Part shown: positions 1 through 7,550 of the stretch, piece after piece | How positions within the stretch are numbered: position 1 is the stretch's first letter | Layout: every line of letters begins with the position of its first letter | IMG/VR virus record: IMGVR_UViG_3300044647_002864 | Location: 1 to 20,558 of that record | Reading direction: 5' to 3' (one strand) | From: a virus | Length of the DNA stretch: 20,558 bases | Position numbers and translations under genes: made by a program | Notes under the pieces: model-generated | Told to the model about the DNA's origin: nothing | The model's database searches: none | The model's input: only the letters and a program-made list of their open reading frames with translations

Positions 1-4
1 TGGG

Positions 5-508
5 ATGAAACTAAAAAACACGGAAGATGCCTTGGATGCCTTCGCGAAGGAGGCAGTGAGGTATGCGCAGTTGAATCTCGGCACGATCCGCACACTGCGG
101 TACACCACCCGGCCGATCCGGTCAAATAGTGTAGCATCTGGTACATTAAAAAAAAGTCTCCGGTACTACCGGACAGACACGCGGTTCGAATTTACGGCAG
201 ATTCTCCAGCCGACGGCTATGCCGATCGTGTGGAATATGGCACCGATCCGGGCACCGTCGTGCCGGTGGAAAAATTGGAGGATTGGATCCGCAGAAAACC
301 GGTGAAAATGCGGGATAAAGAGGGGCGGTTCATAAAGTCGACGGATGCCGCCGTGAAAAGTGCCGCCATGCGTTTCGTGACTGCCATATACGAACGGGGG
401 ATTCCGGGTACTTTTTTCTATAGCCGGGGGATCGAACAGGCACTCGACAGGAGTACCAAGAAAATCGAAACGGCGCTACTCAAGGACTTGGAAATCAACT
501 TGTTATGA
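5..508 (+). CDS. gp10-like neck / tail-completion protein
   Basis: A 167-residue protein likely to act at the head-tail or tail-terminator junction. The N-terminus (MKLKNTEDALDAFAKEA) is a short amphipathic helix. A central part has R/K-rich strands and an EYGTDPGT turn near residues 77-84, followed by a DxEGRFIKS segment and a C-terminal helix. This layout resembles the HK97-gp10-like family (usually 110-170 aa), which caps or completes tails. The next gene overlaps the stop by 4 bases (ATGA). Only four bases precede the start, so an upstream start cannot be excluded. An A8 run near position 147 stands out in otherwise GC-rich DNA. The family call rests on pattern and context, not alignment. 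Confidence 0.6.
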   Translation: MKLKNTEDALDAFAKEAVRYAQLNLGTIRTLRYTTRPIRSNSVASGTLKKSLRYYRTDTRFEFTADSPADGYADRVEYGTDPGTVVPVEKLEDWIRRKPVKMRDKEGRFIKSTDAAVKSAAMRFVTAIYERGIPGTFFYSRGIEQALDRSTKKIETALLKDLEINLL

Positions 509-1773
509 GCATATCCCGTACGAGGCAACCCAACACGCTGGCGTTCAGCAACGACCGCCTGTTGTTCACCTATACCAGCACGGAGTTTGCCCAGCCGGGG
601 TTCCGGTATGCGCTGACTATTTCGGTGCACGGTAAATCCTACACCTCGTACGTGCAGCCCAATCCATCCAACGCGCTGATATTTGACGCGTCCCAATATC
701 TGAAGGACCTAGTAGTGCCCGACGAAAAGACCAGCATGGGCGAGCCGCTGGTTTCTGCGACGTATTCGGGGGTGAAATTCCGCGTCAGCAACAAGGCTGC
801 AGGAAAGGCCGTAGTGACCGTGCAGGAGTACTACAGCGGCGCGTTACAGGGGGTGGCCAATACCTACACCTTCTACGTAATCGCGGGCCACGGCATGATC
901 CACGAAGGGCAAAACCCGGTACGCACGTCGTATGCTGCCACTTCCGCCCCTCCCGGTTGGGTGACGTCACGCAGTACGAACGTTTACACGATGGGGGACG
1001 GCGTGACCACCCCATCGATCAGGTTGGACATGGCGTCCGCGACCACCGCGTGGATGGCCCGGCTATACAGCACGGCGGTGGGGTCCGTCTCTCAGCAGAT
1101 CCGGTACCGCATCTACAACGGCGCCACCACCGTGGCCACCCACACCACGGATTTAAATACCACCAACGGTGCAACATTTGCGTTTGGTGCAGCAGTGCCC
1201 ACTGCGGGGCAGTTCATGTTGTACATCCCGATCGGCCCGGCGCACATCACGTCGATTTACGGCACCAACTTAACCACGACCCCGTGGACACACATACGTG
1301 TCTGCAACATGTACAGCGGCTCACCGCTGGACGACATACTGATCGTGAATGAAGACGGCAGTTGCAAGCATGATGACACATGGGTTTTGTATGCCAACAG
1401 ACTAGGCGGGTTGGACATGTTGAAATTTGACGCCCGGCGCAAGGAAGACCACGCGGTTGAGTCAAAATCTATCGTCCGGCCTATCGGTAGCTTTTCGGGT
1501 TCTGATGCGCTCTTTTATGCCACGGAACGCACGAAAGAGGCCATCGCCAACACGGCGGTGGTTACCCACACGTTGATGAAAACCGGGGTCACACCCGAAG
1601 AATCCACCCTGCTGGCGGAATTGGCCCGGTCGCGCATGATTTGGGCGTATATCGGCGGCCGCTGGCGGCCCTTGGTAGTAGAGAACCACAACGCCGCCAT
1701 CGTGGTGGGCCGCACCTCACGCATGCAGACCGCTGAGATCACGTTCGTGGAAGCACAGGACATGCGATGCTGA
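505..1773 (+). CDS. Putative tail-tip structural protein
   Basis: A 422-residue, Thr/Ser/Tyr-rich, beta-dominated protein with no signal peptide or membrane segment. It opens with a strand-rich region (NDRLLFTYTSTEF...FRYALTISVHG) followed by IFDASQYLKDLV. Near residues 296-308 it has YANRLGGLDMLKF. From memory, an NRLGG(F/L)D motif of this kind recurs in uncharacterised tail proteins of Bacteroidetes phages that precede a large tail/baseplate protein; this was not checked by alignment. It overlaps both neighbours (4 bases upstream, 7 bases downstream), so co-translation with the 1005-residue tail protein is likely. A distal-tail or baseplate role is an inference from position. Confidence 0.5.
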   Translation: MSISRTRQPNTLAFSNDRLLFTYTSTEFAQPGFRYALTISVHGKSYTSYVQPNPSNALIFDASQYLKDLVVPDEKTSMGEPLVSATYSGVKFRVSNKAAGKAVVTVQEYYSGALQGVANTYTFYVIAGHGMIHEGQNPVRTSYAATSAPPGWVTSRSTNVYTMGDGVTTPSIRLDMASATTAWMARLYSTAVGSVSQQIRYRIYNGATTVATHTTDLNTTNGATFAFGAAVPTAGQFMLYIPIGPAHITSIYGTNLTTTPWTHIRVCNMYSGSPLDDILIVNEDGSCKHDDTWVLYANRLGGLDMLKFDARRKEDHAVESKSIVRPIGSFSGSDALFYATERTKEAIANTAVVTHTLMKTGVTPEESTLLAELARSRMIWAYIGGRWRPLVVENHNAAIVVGRTSRMQTAEITFVEAQDMRC

Positions 1774-4700
1774 CCATCACAGCCAAAAACGAAGCAGGGG
1801 CGTGGGTACAGCTCGACGTGTTCGAGAACGAGCCCGTATCCCTCACCTACGCGTTCCAAGACATCCAAAACGTCAACACCGCGAAGGGGTCACACACGCA
1901 GGAATTCCGGTTGCCCGCCACCGACACCAACAAGCACTATTTCGGTGCGGTGGAGGATCACAACAAGGTGGGCGGTTTCACCATCAAACTGAAACACGAA
2001 GCGGTAGTCAGCAACGACGGGCTGCCCATCTTGACCGGCCACCTCCAATTCAAGGGCGCCATCGTAAAGGCCGGGGATGTCGCCGAGTACGACGTGGTGA
2101 TATTTGGCGAGTTCGTGGATATGGCGGCCGGTTTGCAGGGGGTCCGCTTGCGGGATCTCGATTTTTCGGCTTACAACCACACGCTCAACTACACCAACGT
2201 GGTGGCCTCTTTCGGGGGCTCGTTGCACGGGGGAGTGGTGCGCTACGGCGTGATCGACCGGGCGTTCGGCTGGCTGAACACCGATATCAACCTGTCGGAC
2301 ACCGCGAACACCCTGCACCCGTACCAATTGACGCCCTTTGTGCGGGTGAAAACCGTGCTAGACGCCATTTTCGCACGGGCGGGGTACACCTACACCAGCG
2401 CGTTCTTCACGGCGCACGAAATGTACATGCCCGCCTTTGCCGGTGGGGATGTCATGGTGGTGTCCAACGCCAACACGCCGCAATTGGTGGTAGCCGGTCT
2501 AGCGTCCAACGCTACCCCGTCGGGTAGTGCGCTCTATGTTTTCACCAACCTGACAGATAGCGGCAGTTACTTTTACGACAGCAACGCGTCGTTCTCCAGC
2601 AGCACGTGGACCGCTGCCGTAACTGCCACAATTACGGCCGAAATCCACGTCAAGGCCACGCTCACCGCGGGGTCCACAATGGCCTTTCGCATGGGGTTGG
2701 CCAAGGGGCCGACGTACAGCAGCATGGTGGTACAATCCGGCATCTACACCATCAACGGATCGGGGAACGGGATAGACACCACTGTGTACCTGTCGTTGCC
2801 GGTGATAGCCGGTGAAACGTACCGGCTGGCCGCGTTCACGGAGAGCGGGTGGTCGTCCGGCACGCTCACCTTTGATGGAACCTCCGCGCCTGAATATGTG
2901 CGCACTTTTGTAAGATTTGGCACTTTCTCCGGGGTGCTCACCGGCGGCACGGTGCGGATCGCAGAAAACATGCCGGATTATGCGGCGCTGGACTACCTCG
3001 CCGATCTGCAAGCCATGTTCAACCTCGTGTTCGTGCCGGATCGCAACACGCAGACGATACGGGTGGAACCCGCCAAGGACTACTTCGAGTCGGGAAGCGT
3101 GCTCGATTGGTCGCAAAAGATCGACCGCACTACCGACGTGCAGTTGACGCCCACCACCGACCTGCAGACCAAAACGTACGAGTGGACGTTCGCAGAGTCA
3201 GACGACATAGTGAACACGGCCTTCGTGGACACCGCGCTACGCGTCTGCGGTCGCCAGCGCATCACGGACACGGAAAACGACTTCGCGGAAGGCGATACCA
3301 CGATAACGGCGGGTCACGCCCCGTTCGTGATCAACCGCGTGGGATCCATGCTGCTGTTCAAGGGGTACGACAGCGACGGCGCGGTGCTCACCGAACCGCT
3401 CCCCATGATCTGCTACTTTGCCGGTAACATCACCGGCGCGTGGCGGATGTTCAGCGGCACCACGTCCACCCTGCAGAGCACCTACCCGCTGTTCTCTCCG
3501 TTCAGTGCCGAACCGGCGACGCTAACCAGCAATAGCCTGTTTTTCGGCAACGACGCGGCGCATATAGTCACCGCCTACCCGGTTAACACCCTCTATAACC
3601 GGTTTTGGGCCGGTTATGTGCGCGACCTGTACAGCGAGGAATCCCGCATAATGACGGCGGATTTCTTTTTGACCCCCGGAGACATCGCCACGTTTTCCTT
3701 CGCGGACACGATCTACACGCATGGCGGATATTGGCGGATTTTAGATATTTCCGGCTACGTGGCCAACCTCCCGGGGGTGTGCAGTGTCACACTGTTGAAG
3801 ATTTTTGATGAACCACGGGCGTGCGTCTATATACCCCACACGGTGAGCATTGACGGCATCGTGACATTTACGGACGCTTCCGGGGCCACCAGCGGCGGAT
3901 CGGAGGAGTGTTGCACCCTGTACGGGTATCGGTGGGATGGCTCACGCTGTTACGCCGGACCGGTGCCCAACACCTACGGACCGAGTGGCGGGGTTTCGCC
4001 GCAACCCTACGTGCCCCCCACGCCCGATCTGTCCGACATCGAAGAGGCGATAGATGACATCCGGCTAAAGACGGACTACATCAGCATCACGCAGGCGGTT
4101 AATTTGGACACTGTGGAATCCAACGTGGCCACCTTGAACGGGTCGGTATCGGCCATCTCTGCCGATCTGGACTTGTTGTACCAAACGTTCAACCCCAAAG
4201 GGCCGGACTATGGCACCACGAAAGTGGTGTACCAGCAAAACAAAACCGACGGCACGTCTCTAAGCCTGACGCAAACCGCCATGACTTTGGCCTCGGTGTC
4301 CGGTCGCACGTCGTTGAGTCTCACGGAGACCAGCCCCGGCGTTTTCCGGGCGAATGTACAGGACGACGCCACCCCAACCCCTAACACGGTAACCGCTATT
4401 TATGCCACGGCCAGCAGTAACAACGCCAAGGTGGGCATCAATACCGCAGCCCCGACGGCGGCGTTGGATGTCAACGGCGGGGCTAAAATCACCGGCAACC
4501 TGACCGTATCCGGCACGGTGGATGGCCGGGATGTCTCCGTGGACGGTACCAAACTCGACACAATCGCGACGGGGGCCGAAGTCAACCAATTGGCGTTCAC
4601 GTACGTGCAGGTAGGGGCGTCTACGATTGCTGCCAACACCAAAACGGGCACGCTGACGCTCGCGGCGGGCAGTGGGGTAAGCCTAACCGCCAACACCTCA

Positions 4701-4784
4701 ACGGACACCATCACGATCGATAACACGGCCGCGGGTGCGGACGTGGACGCCGCAGAATTGTTCATGGTCTTTTTTGAGAAATAA
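1767..4784 (+). CDS. Large tail/baseplate protein with fibre-like C-terminus
   Basis: A 1005-residue protein. Residues about 1-450 look like a tail-hub or baseplate body; the N-terminal part contains KGSHTQEFRLPATDTNKHYF, a pattern I associate with Bacteroidetes-phage tail proteins. Near 713-729 there is a compact Cys motif (CC then 11 residues then C, with GYRWDGSRCY). At about 755-815 comes a coiled-coil-like stretch (IEEAIDDIRLKTDY... VESNVATLNGSVSAI), then a fibre-like beta region with VGINTAAPTAALDVNG and KLDTIATGAEVN. The last motif recurs in the next gene. The domain order, body then coiled coil then fibre, suggests a hub or spike from which fibres project. It starts inside the preceding gene and its TAA overlaps the next ATG. 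Confidence 0.65.
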   Translation: MLTITAKNEAGAWVQLDVFENEPVSLTYAFQDIQNVNTAKGSHTQEFRLPATDTNKHYFGAVEDHNKVGGFTIKLKHEAVVSNDGLPILTGHLQFKGAIVKAGDVAEYDVVIFGEFVDMAAGLQGVRLRDLDFSAYNHTLNYTNVVASFGGSLHGGVVRYGVIDRAFGWLNTDINLSDTANTLHPYQLTPFVRVKTVLDAIFARAGYTYTSAFFTAHEMYMPAFAGGDVMVVSNANTPQLVVAGLASNATPSGSALYVFTNLTDSGSYFYDSNASFSSSTWTAAVTATITAEIHVKATLTAGSTMAFRMGLAKGPTYSSMVVQSGIYTINGSGNGIDTTVYLSLPVIAGETYRLAAFTESGWSSGTLTFDGTSAPEYVRTFVRFGTFSGVLTGGTVRIAENMPDYAALDYLADLQAMFNLVFVPDRNTQTIRVEPAKDYFESGSVLDWSQKIDRTTDVQLTPTTDLQTKTYEWTFAESDDIVNTAFVDTALRVCGRQRITDTENDFAEGDTTITAGHAPFVINRVGSMLLFKGYDSDGAVLTEPLPMICYFAGNITGAWRMFSGTTSTLQSTYPLFSPFSAEPATLTSNSLFFGNDAAHIVTAYPVNTLYNRFWAGYVRDLYSEESRIMTADFFLTPGDIATFSFADTIYTHGGYWRILDISGYVANLPGVCSVTLLKIFDEPRACVYIPHTVSIDGIVTFTDASGATSGGSEECCTLYGYRWDGSRCYAGPVPNTYGPSGGVSPQPYVPPTPDLSDIEEAIDDIRLKTDYISITQAVNLDTVESNVATLNGSVSAISADLDLLYQTFNPKGPDYGTTKVVYQQNKTDGTSLSLTQTAMTLASVSGRTSLSLTETSPGVFRANVQDDATPTPNTVTAIYATASSNNAKVGINTAAPTAALDVNGGAKITGNLTVSGTVDGRDVSVDGTKLDTIATGAEVNQLAFTYVQVGASTIAANTKTGTLTLAAGSGVSLTANTSTDTITIDNTAAGADVDAAELFMVFFEK

Positions 4785-6061
4785 TGCCGAATCTATACAA
4801 CACCACCCAAACGACCATCACCAGCACCGGCACGTTCGTGACCGTGTTTACCGCAAGTGCCAGCACCACGCTAGTCAAGGCGGTGCGTATCGTGCACACC
4901 AGCGGAACAACAACGGCCACTCTCGCCATTACCAAAAGCGGTGGCACCCAGACCAGCATGGGCGAGTTTTCGCTCACCTCGAAGGCACTAACCAATACCA
5001 TCACTGAGGTGTTGCCGCTGGCGGCCGGGGATGTACTCAAAGTCAGCGTAACCCACCAACCTACCCATGTGTGGGTGTCGTACGTGGAAAACGCCGTCAG
5101 TGTGGCCGGGCAGTCTATCGACGTGTTGGTGGACGTGGATACCACCGGCAAGGCCAACGGCAACGTACTCATGTGGGACTCGGTGGCGGGGCAATGGGAA
5201 GCGGCCGCCCCAGCAGCCGCCGGGGTAGCCTCCGTGTCGGGAACGGCGCCCATAGCGTCCAGCGGAGGGGCAACACCGGACATCTCTATCGCGGCGGCGA
5301 GTGCGTCCACCGCGGGCAGCATGAGCGCCGCCGACAAAACAAAACTCGACGGGATTACAGCGGGTGCGGCGGTGGCCTCGGTAACCGGCACGGCGCCAAT
5401 TGTCTCGTCAGGGGGGACATCTCCGGCAATAAGCATCACGGCCGCAACCACATCGGCGGATGGATCCATGTCATCGGCAGACAAAACGAAACTCGACGGC
5501 ATCGCGGCAGGTGCAGAGGTGAATGTGAACGCGGACTGGAATGCCGTCAGCGGGGATGCTCAAATCTTGAACAAGCCCACCATTGTGTCCTCCGTTACTG
5601 GAACGGCACCCATATCCAGTAGCGGCGGCACCACTCCGGCCATCAGCATTACGGCGGCCACCACGAGTGTAGCGGGTTCAATGTCCGCGTCTGACAAAAC
5701 CAAGCTAGACGGCATTGCAGCCGGGGCCGAGGTGAACGTAAATGCCGACTGGAACTCGGTGAGTGGGGATGCGCAAATCCTCAATAAACCAGTGATTCCG
5801 TCTATCACCCAGGTCACTGGCAAGACCGTCGCCACCGGTGCGTGGTCGCTGGTTTCGGGCATTTATGAGGCCAGCATCTCAGACGCCGCGATCACCACCA
5901 CAAGTATCGTCGACATTATTCCAGACAATGGGAGTGCCCCCACGATCCGCACGGCCCAACTTTTGCCGCGCACAGACAGCAATAGCGGGTCCGTAAAAAT
6001 CTATAGCACGAACGCCCCGGCTGCCACAATAACTGTCACTCTCAACATTTACAAGCAATGA
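4784..6061 (+). CDS. Repeat-containing tail fibre protein
   Basis: A 425-residue Ala/Thr/Ser-rich fibre. Residues 1-106 form a beta domain that may attach to the tail. Residues 107-148 are a linker (DVDTTGKANGNVLMWDS). Residues 149-339 consist of three tandem units of 49, 71 and 71 residues. Each has TGTAPI(x)SSGG..PxISI followed by SADKTKLDGIxAGA; the last two also carry EVNVNADWN and GDAQILNKP. The C-terminal part (about 340-425) is a beta-rich head ending TITVTLNIYKQ, typical of fibre termini that bind the receptor. It overlaps the next gene, the glycine-rich adhesin, by 4 bases, which suggests the two proteins act together at the fibre end. Confidence 0.75.
   Translation: MPNLYNTTQTTITSTGTFVTVFTASASTTLVKAVRIVHTSGTTTATLAITKSGGTQTSMGEFSLTSKALTNTITEVLPLAAGDVLKVSVTHQPTHVWVSYVENAVSVAGQSIDVLVDVDTTGKANGNVLMWDSVAGQWEAAAPAAAGVASVSGTAPIASSGGATPDISIAAASASTAGSMSAADKTKLDGITAGAAVASVTGTAPIVSSGGTSPAISITAATTSADGSMSSADKTKLDGIAAGAEVNVNADWNAVSGDAQILNKPTIVSSVTGTAPISSSGGTTPAISITAATTSVAGSMSASDKTKLDGIAAGAEVNVNADWNSVSGDAQILNKPVIPSITQVTGKTVATGAWSLVSGIYEASISDAAITTTSIVDIIPDNGSAPTIRTAQLLPRTDSNSGSVKIYSTNAPAATITVTLNIYKQ
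5228..5800 (+). repeat. Three tandem in-frame fibre repeats
   Basis: Units lie at 5228-5374 (147 nt), 5375-5587 (213 nt) and 5588-5800 (213 nt), all in frame. Units 2 and 3 have equal length and very similar protein sequence but many synonymous differences, so the duplication is old or protein-constrained. Unit 1 lacks the last 22 residues (the NVNADWN...ILNKP part). Confidence 0.9.
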
Positions 6062-7017
6062 TAGGTAAATTTGCGTTGCCTGCAAACAACCCCAGCGGAG
6101 GCGGCGGGACGTTAACCCAAACCTTGAGGGAGTATGTAAGTGGGGCCACATGGACAAAGCCATCGGGCCTTGTGTTTATTGAGGTTCTGTGTTTAGGAGC
6201 GGGCGGCGGAGGCGCATCGGGCGGGCAGTTCGGAAGTGGCGTTGCAGCACCCGGCGGAGGCGGCGGAGGCGCGCCATCCATCTCATGGACGCAGGTCATG
6301 GCTGCCTCGTTAGGGGCCACAGAGACCGTAACTATCGGAGCAGGAGGGACTGGAGGCACACCTCAGCTAACGGCAAGCACCGTAGGCAACAATGGAGGCA
6401 CAGGCGGTGACACCTCATTCGGAGCGCATTGCGTGGCTAAAGGAGGGCTAGGCGCAACTAACCGATTCGGGGGTGGTCAGCGTCAAATTCAAAGCAACAC
6501 CCCCGCCTATGGTTGGGGTAGTTTTCCCGGTCATGAAGGCAGGAATGCAAGCGCGTCCGGAGGACAAGGCAGCGCAGGAGACCCCCAATCATTGGCAACC
6601 CAATTCGGCGCCCAAGTGGTGAACGTGCTGGGCGGTTGCTCCGGTGGTGGAAATACTTCCGCAAACTCCATCGGTACAGGCAACCAAGGCAACCAATACT
6701 ATCTATTGAACGGAACCACAACCACAAGGATTCAGGGTGGTGGAGGAGCGGGCGCGAACGGGTTGAACGGCACCAATAACGTGGTAGACCGCATGGTATG
6801 GCCCCCACGTATCGCAGCCCTTTCTCCAAGTTACAAGTTGGGTGTAAGTGGCGGGAGTGGCGCAAGTTCCATCACTGGCACAGGTGGCACAGGTGGTAAC
6901 GGGGGCTTGTACGGAGGAGCGGGTTCAGGAGGGGGTGGTTCCCGCAATGGAAACGCAAGCGGAGCAGGAGGAAGTGGGGCCGGAGGTCTTTGTTTTGTAA
7001 TCGAATACACCATATAA
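6058..7017 (+). CDS. Glycine-rich tail-tip adhesin
   Basis: A 319-residue protein with repeated Gly runs (GGGG, GAGGGG, GGTGG) through most of its length. It opens with a short non-repetitive part and a TWTKPSG motif at residues 31-37 before LVFIEVLCLGAGGGG. This entry motif, followed by Gly-rich strands, is typical of the glycine-rich domain in phage fibre and adhesin proteins. Gly-rich stretches can fold into polyglycine-II sandwiches with variable loops that contact the receptor, as in the S16-type adhesin; applying that here is inference. Glycine is encoded by GGA more often, by eye, than in neighbouring genes, a possible sign of transfer. It starts with an ATGA overlap on the fibre gene and its TAA overlaps the next start. 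Confidence 0.75.
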   Translation: MIGKFALPANNPSGGGGTLTQTLREYVSGATWTKPSGLVFIEVLCLGAGGGGASGGQFGSGVAAPGGGGGGAPSISWTQVMAASLGATETVTIGAGGTGGTPQLTASTVGNNGGTGGDTSFGAHCVAKGGLGATNRFGGGQRQIQSNTPAYGWGSFPGHEGRNASASGGQGSAGDPQSLATQFGAQVVNVLGGCSGGGNTSANSIGTGNQGNQYYLLNGTTTTRIQGGGGAGANGLNGTNNVVDRMVWPPRIAALSPSYKLGVSGGSGASSITGTGGTGGNGGLYGGAGSGGGGSRNGNASGAGGSGAGGLCFVIEYTI

Positions 7018-7229
7018 TGATTTACGTAGTAATTAAAGGGAACTATGTCATCGACCGCATTTTGGCGGACGAACCACCTGCGTACCCACATCCCCACGAT
7101 CTCGTGATAGAAGATGTAGACATGAACATCCACATCGGCGACTGGTACGAGGAGGCAGAGGGGCTGTTTTACCGACCTGTGAATGGAGTTCCTCCAGACG
7201 TACCCACAGAACTCATGCCCAATGGCTAA
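7017..7229 (+). CDS. Small acidic protein after adhesin
   Basis: A 70-residue protein starting MIYVVIKGNYVIDRILADE. The start at 7017 is chosen because it overlaps the upstream TAA (TAATG); a more upstream in-frame ATG at 6990 would run 28 bases into the adhesin gene. It is acidic (DLVIEDVDMN, YEEAEG) and contains GDWYEEAEGLFYRP, which resembles small proteins encoded beside phage fibre genes where a WY...G.F.RP pattern is common. A role in fibre folding or attachment is a guess from position. It overlaps the following tiny gene by 8 bases. Confidence 0.6.
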   Translation: MIYVVIKGNYVIDRILADEPPAYPHPHDLVIEDVDMNIHIGDWYEEAEGLFYRPVNGVPPDVPTELMPNG

Positions 7230-7356
7230 GACCCAAAAGACCTCCGTTCGCATCGAGCGTCAGGTGAGCAGACCCGGCATACACGCCAAAACCAAAAACG
7301 GCACCCACAAAACCGGCAAGAACTACAAAAAGCCCTATAGGGGGCAAGGCCGGTGA
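7222..7356 (+). CDS. Tiny basic HAKTK-type phage protein
   Basis: A 44-residue, strongly basic protein with about a third Lys plus Arg. Its C-terminal half reads RPGIHAKTKNG, then KTGKNYKKPYRGQGR. I recall very similar short basic proteins (RPG.HAKTK ... SKNYKK.YRGQGR) in many Bacteroidetes phages, usually unannotated; this recall was not verified. It has no membrane segment and no cysteine. The charge suggests nucleic-acid or ribosome contact, but nothing in the sequence proves it. Its stop overlaps the GTG start of the next gene (GTGA). Confidence 0.6.
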   Translation: MAKTQKTSVRIERQVSRPGIHAKTKNGTHKTGKNYKKPYRGQGR

Positions 7357-7550
7357 CACCGTTTGGGCGCGAAACATTGGCCGACGACTTGCGACGAGGT
7401 ATCGCCGCGCTAGTCGTGACCGCTCAAGACCCACCGAATACGCGGCGGTGGGCGCTGCTTGACAGGATAGGCGCCGGAGCGATTTACGCGGCAGTTGTGG
7501 TTTTATATATCTCATTGGTTTTATATATATGGCGAAGCGTTTCAAAATAG
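7353..7550 (+). CDS. Small single-pass membrane protein
   Basis: A 65-residue protein with a GTG start overlapping the upstream TGA; no ATG alternative exists downstream in frame. Residues 1-38 are polar, and residues about 41-60 form one strong membrane helix (GAIYAAVVVLYISLVLYIW), followed by a short basic tail (RSVSK). The 3' end overlaps the tape-measure start by 22 bases. A small membrane protein directly before a tape measure is not the usual place for a holin, so the role stays open. Translational coupling to the tape measure is likely. Confidence 0.5.
   Translation: MTPFGRETLADDLRRGIAALVVTAQDPPNTRRWALLDRIGAGAIYAAVVVLYISLVLYIWRSVSK
7498..7528 (+). repeat. 13-bp AT-rich direct repeat before the tape-measure start
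   Basis: TGGTTTTATATAT occurs at 7498-7510 and again at 7516-7528, ending directly before the ATG at 7529. It encodes part of the membrane helix of the preceding protein (LYIS.VLYIW) and also forms the AT-rich initiation region of the tape-measure gene. Confidence 0.8.

Noticed and set aside
146-155. A8 run in the first gene as a slippage site
   Set aside because: The frame continues normally on both sides and no second frame is open long enough downstream to be a shifted product.
4762-5502. 246-codon reverse-strand ORF opposite the fibre gene
   Set aside because: Low-complexity Val/Ala/Pro translation produced by the Ala/Thr repeats of the fibre gene on the other strand.
7222-7550. Tail-assembly chaperone frameshift pair before the tape measure
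   Set aside because: The two small genes are unrelated in sequence to G/GT chaperones, joined by a stop/GTG overlap, and no slippery heptamer is present.
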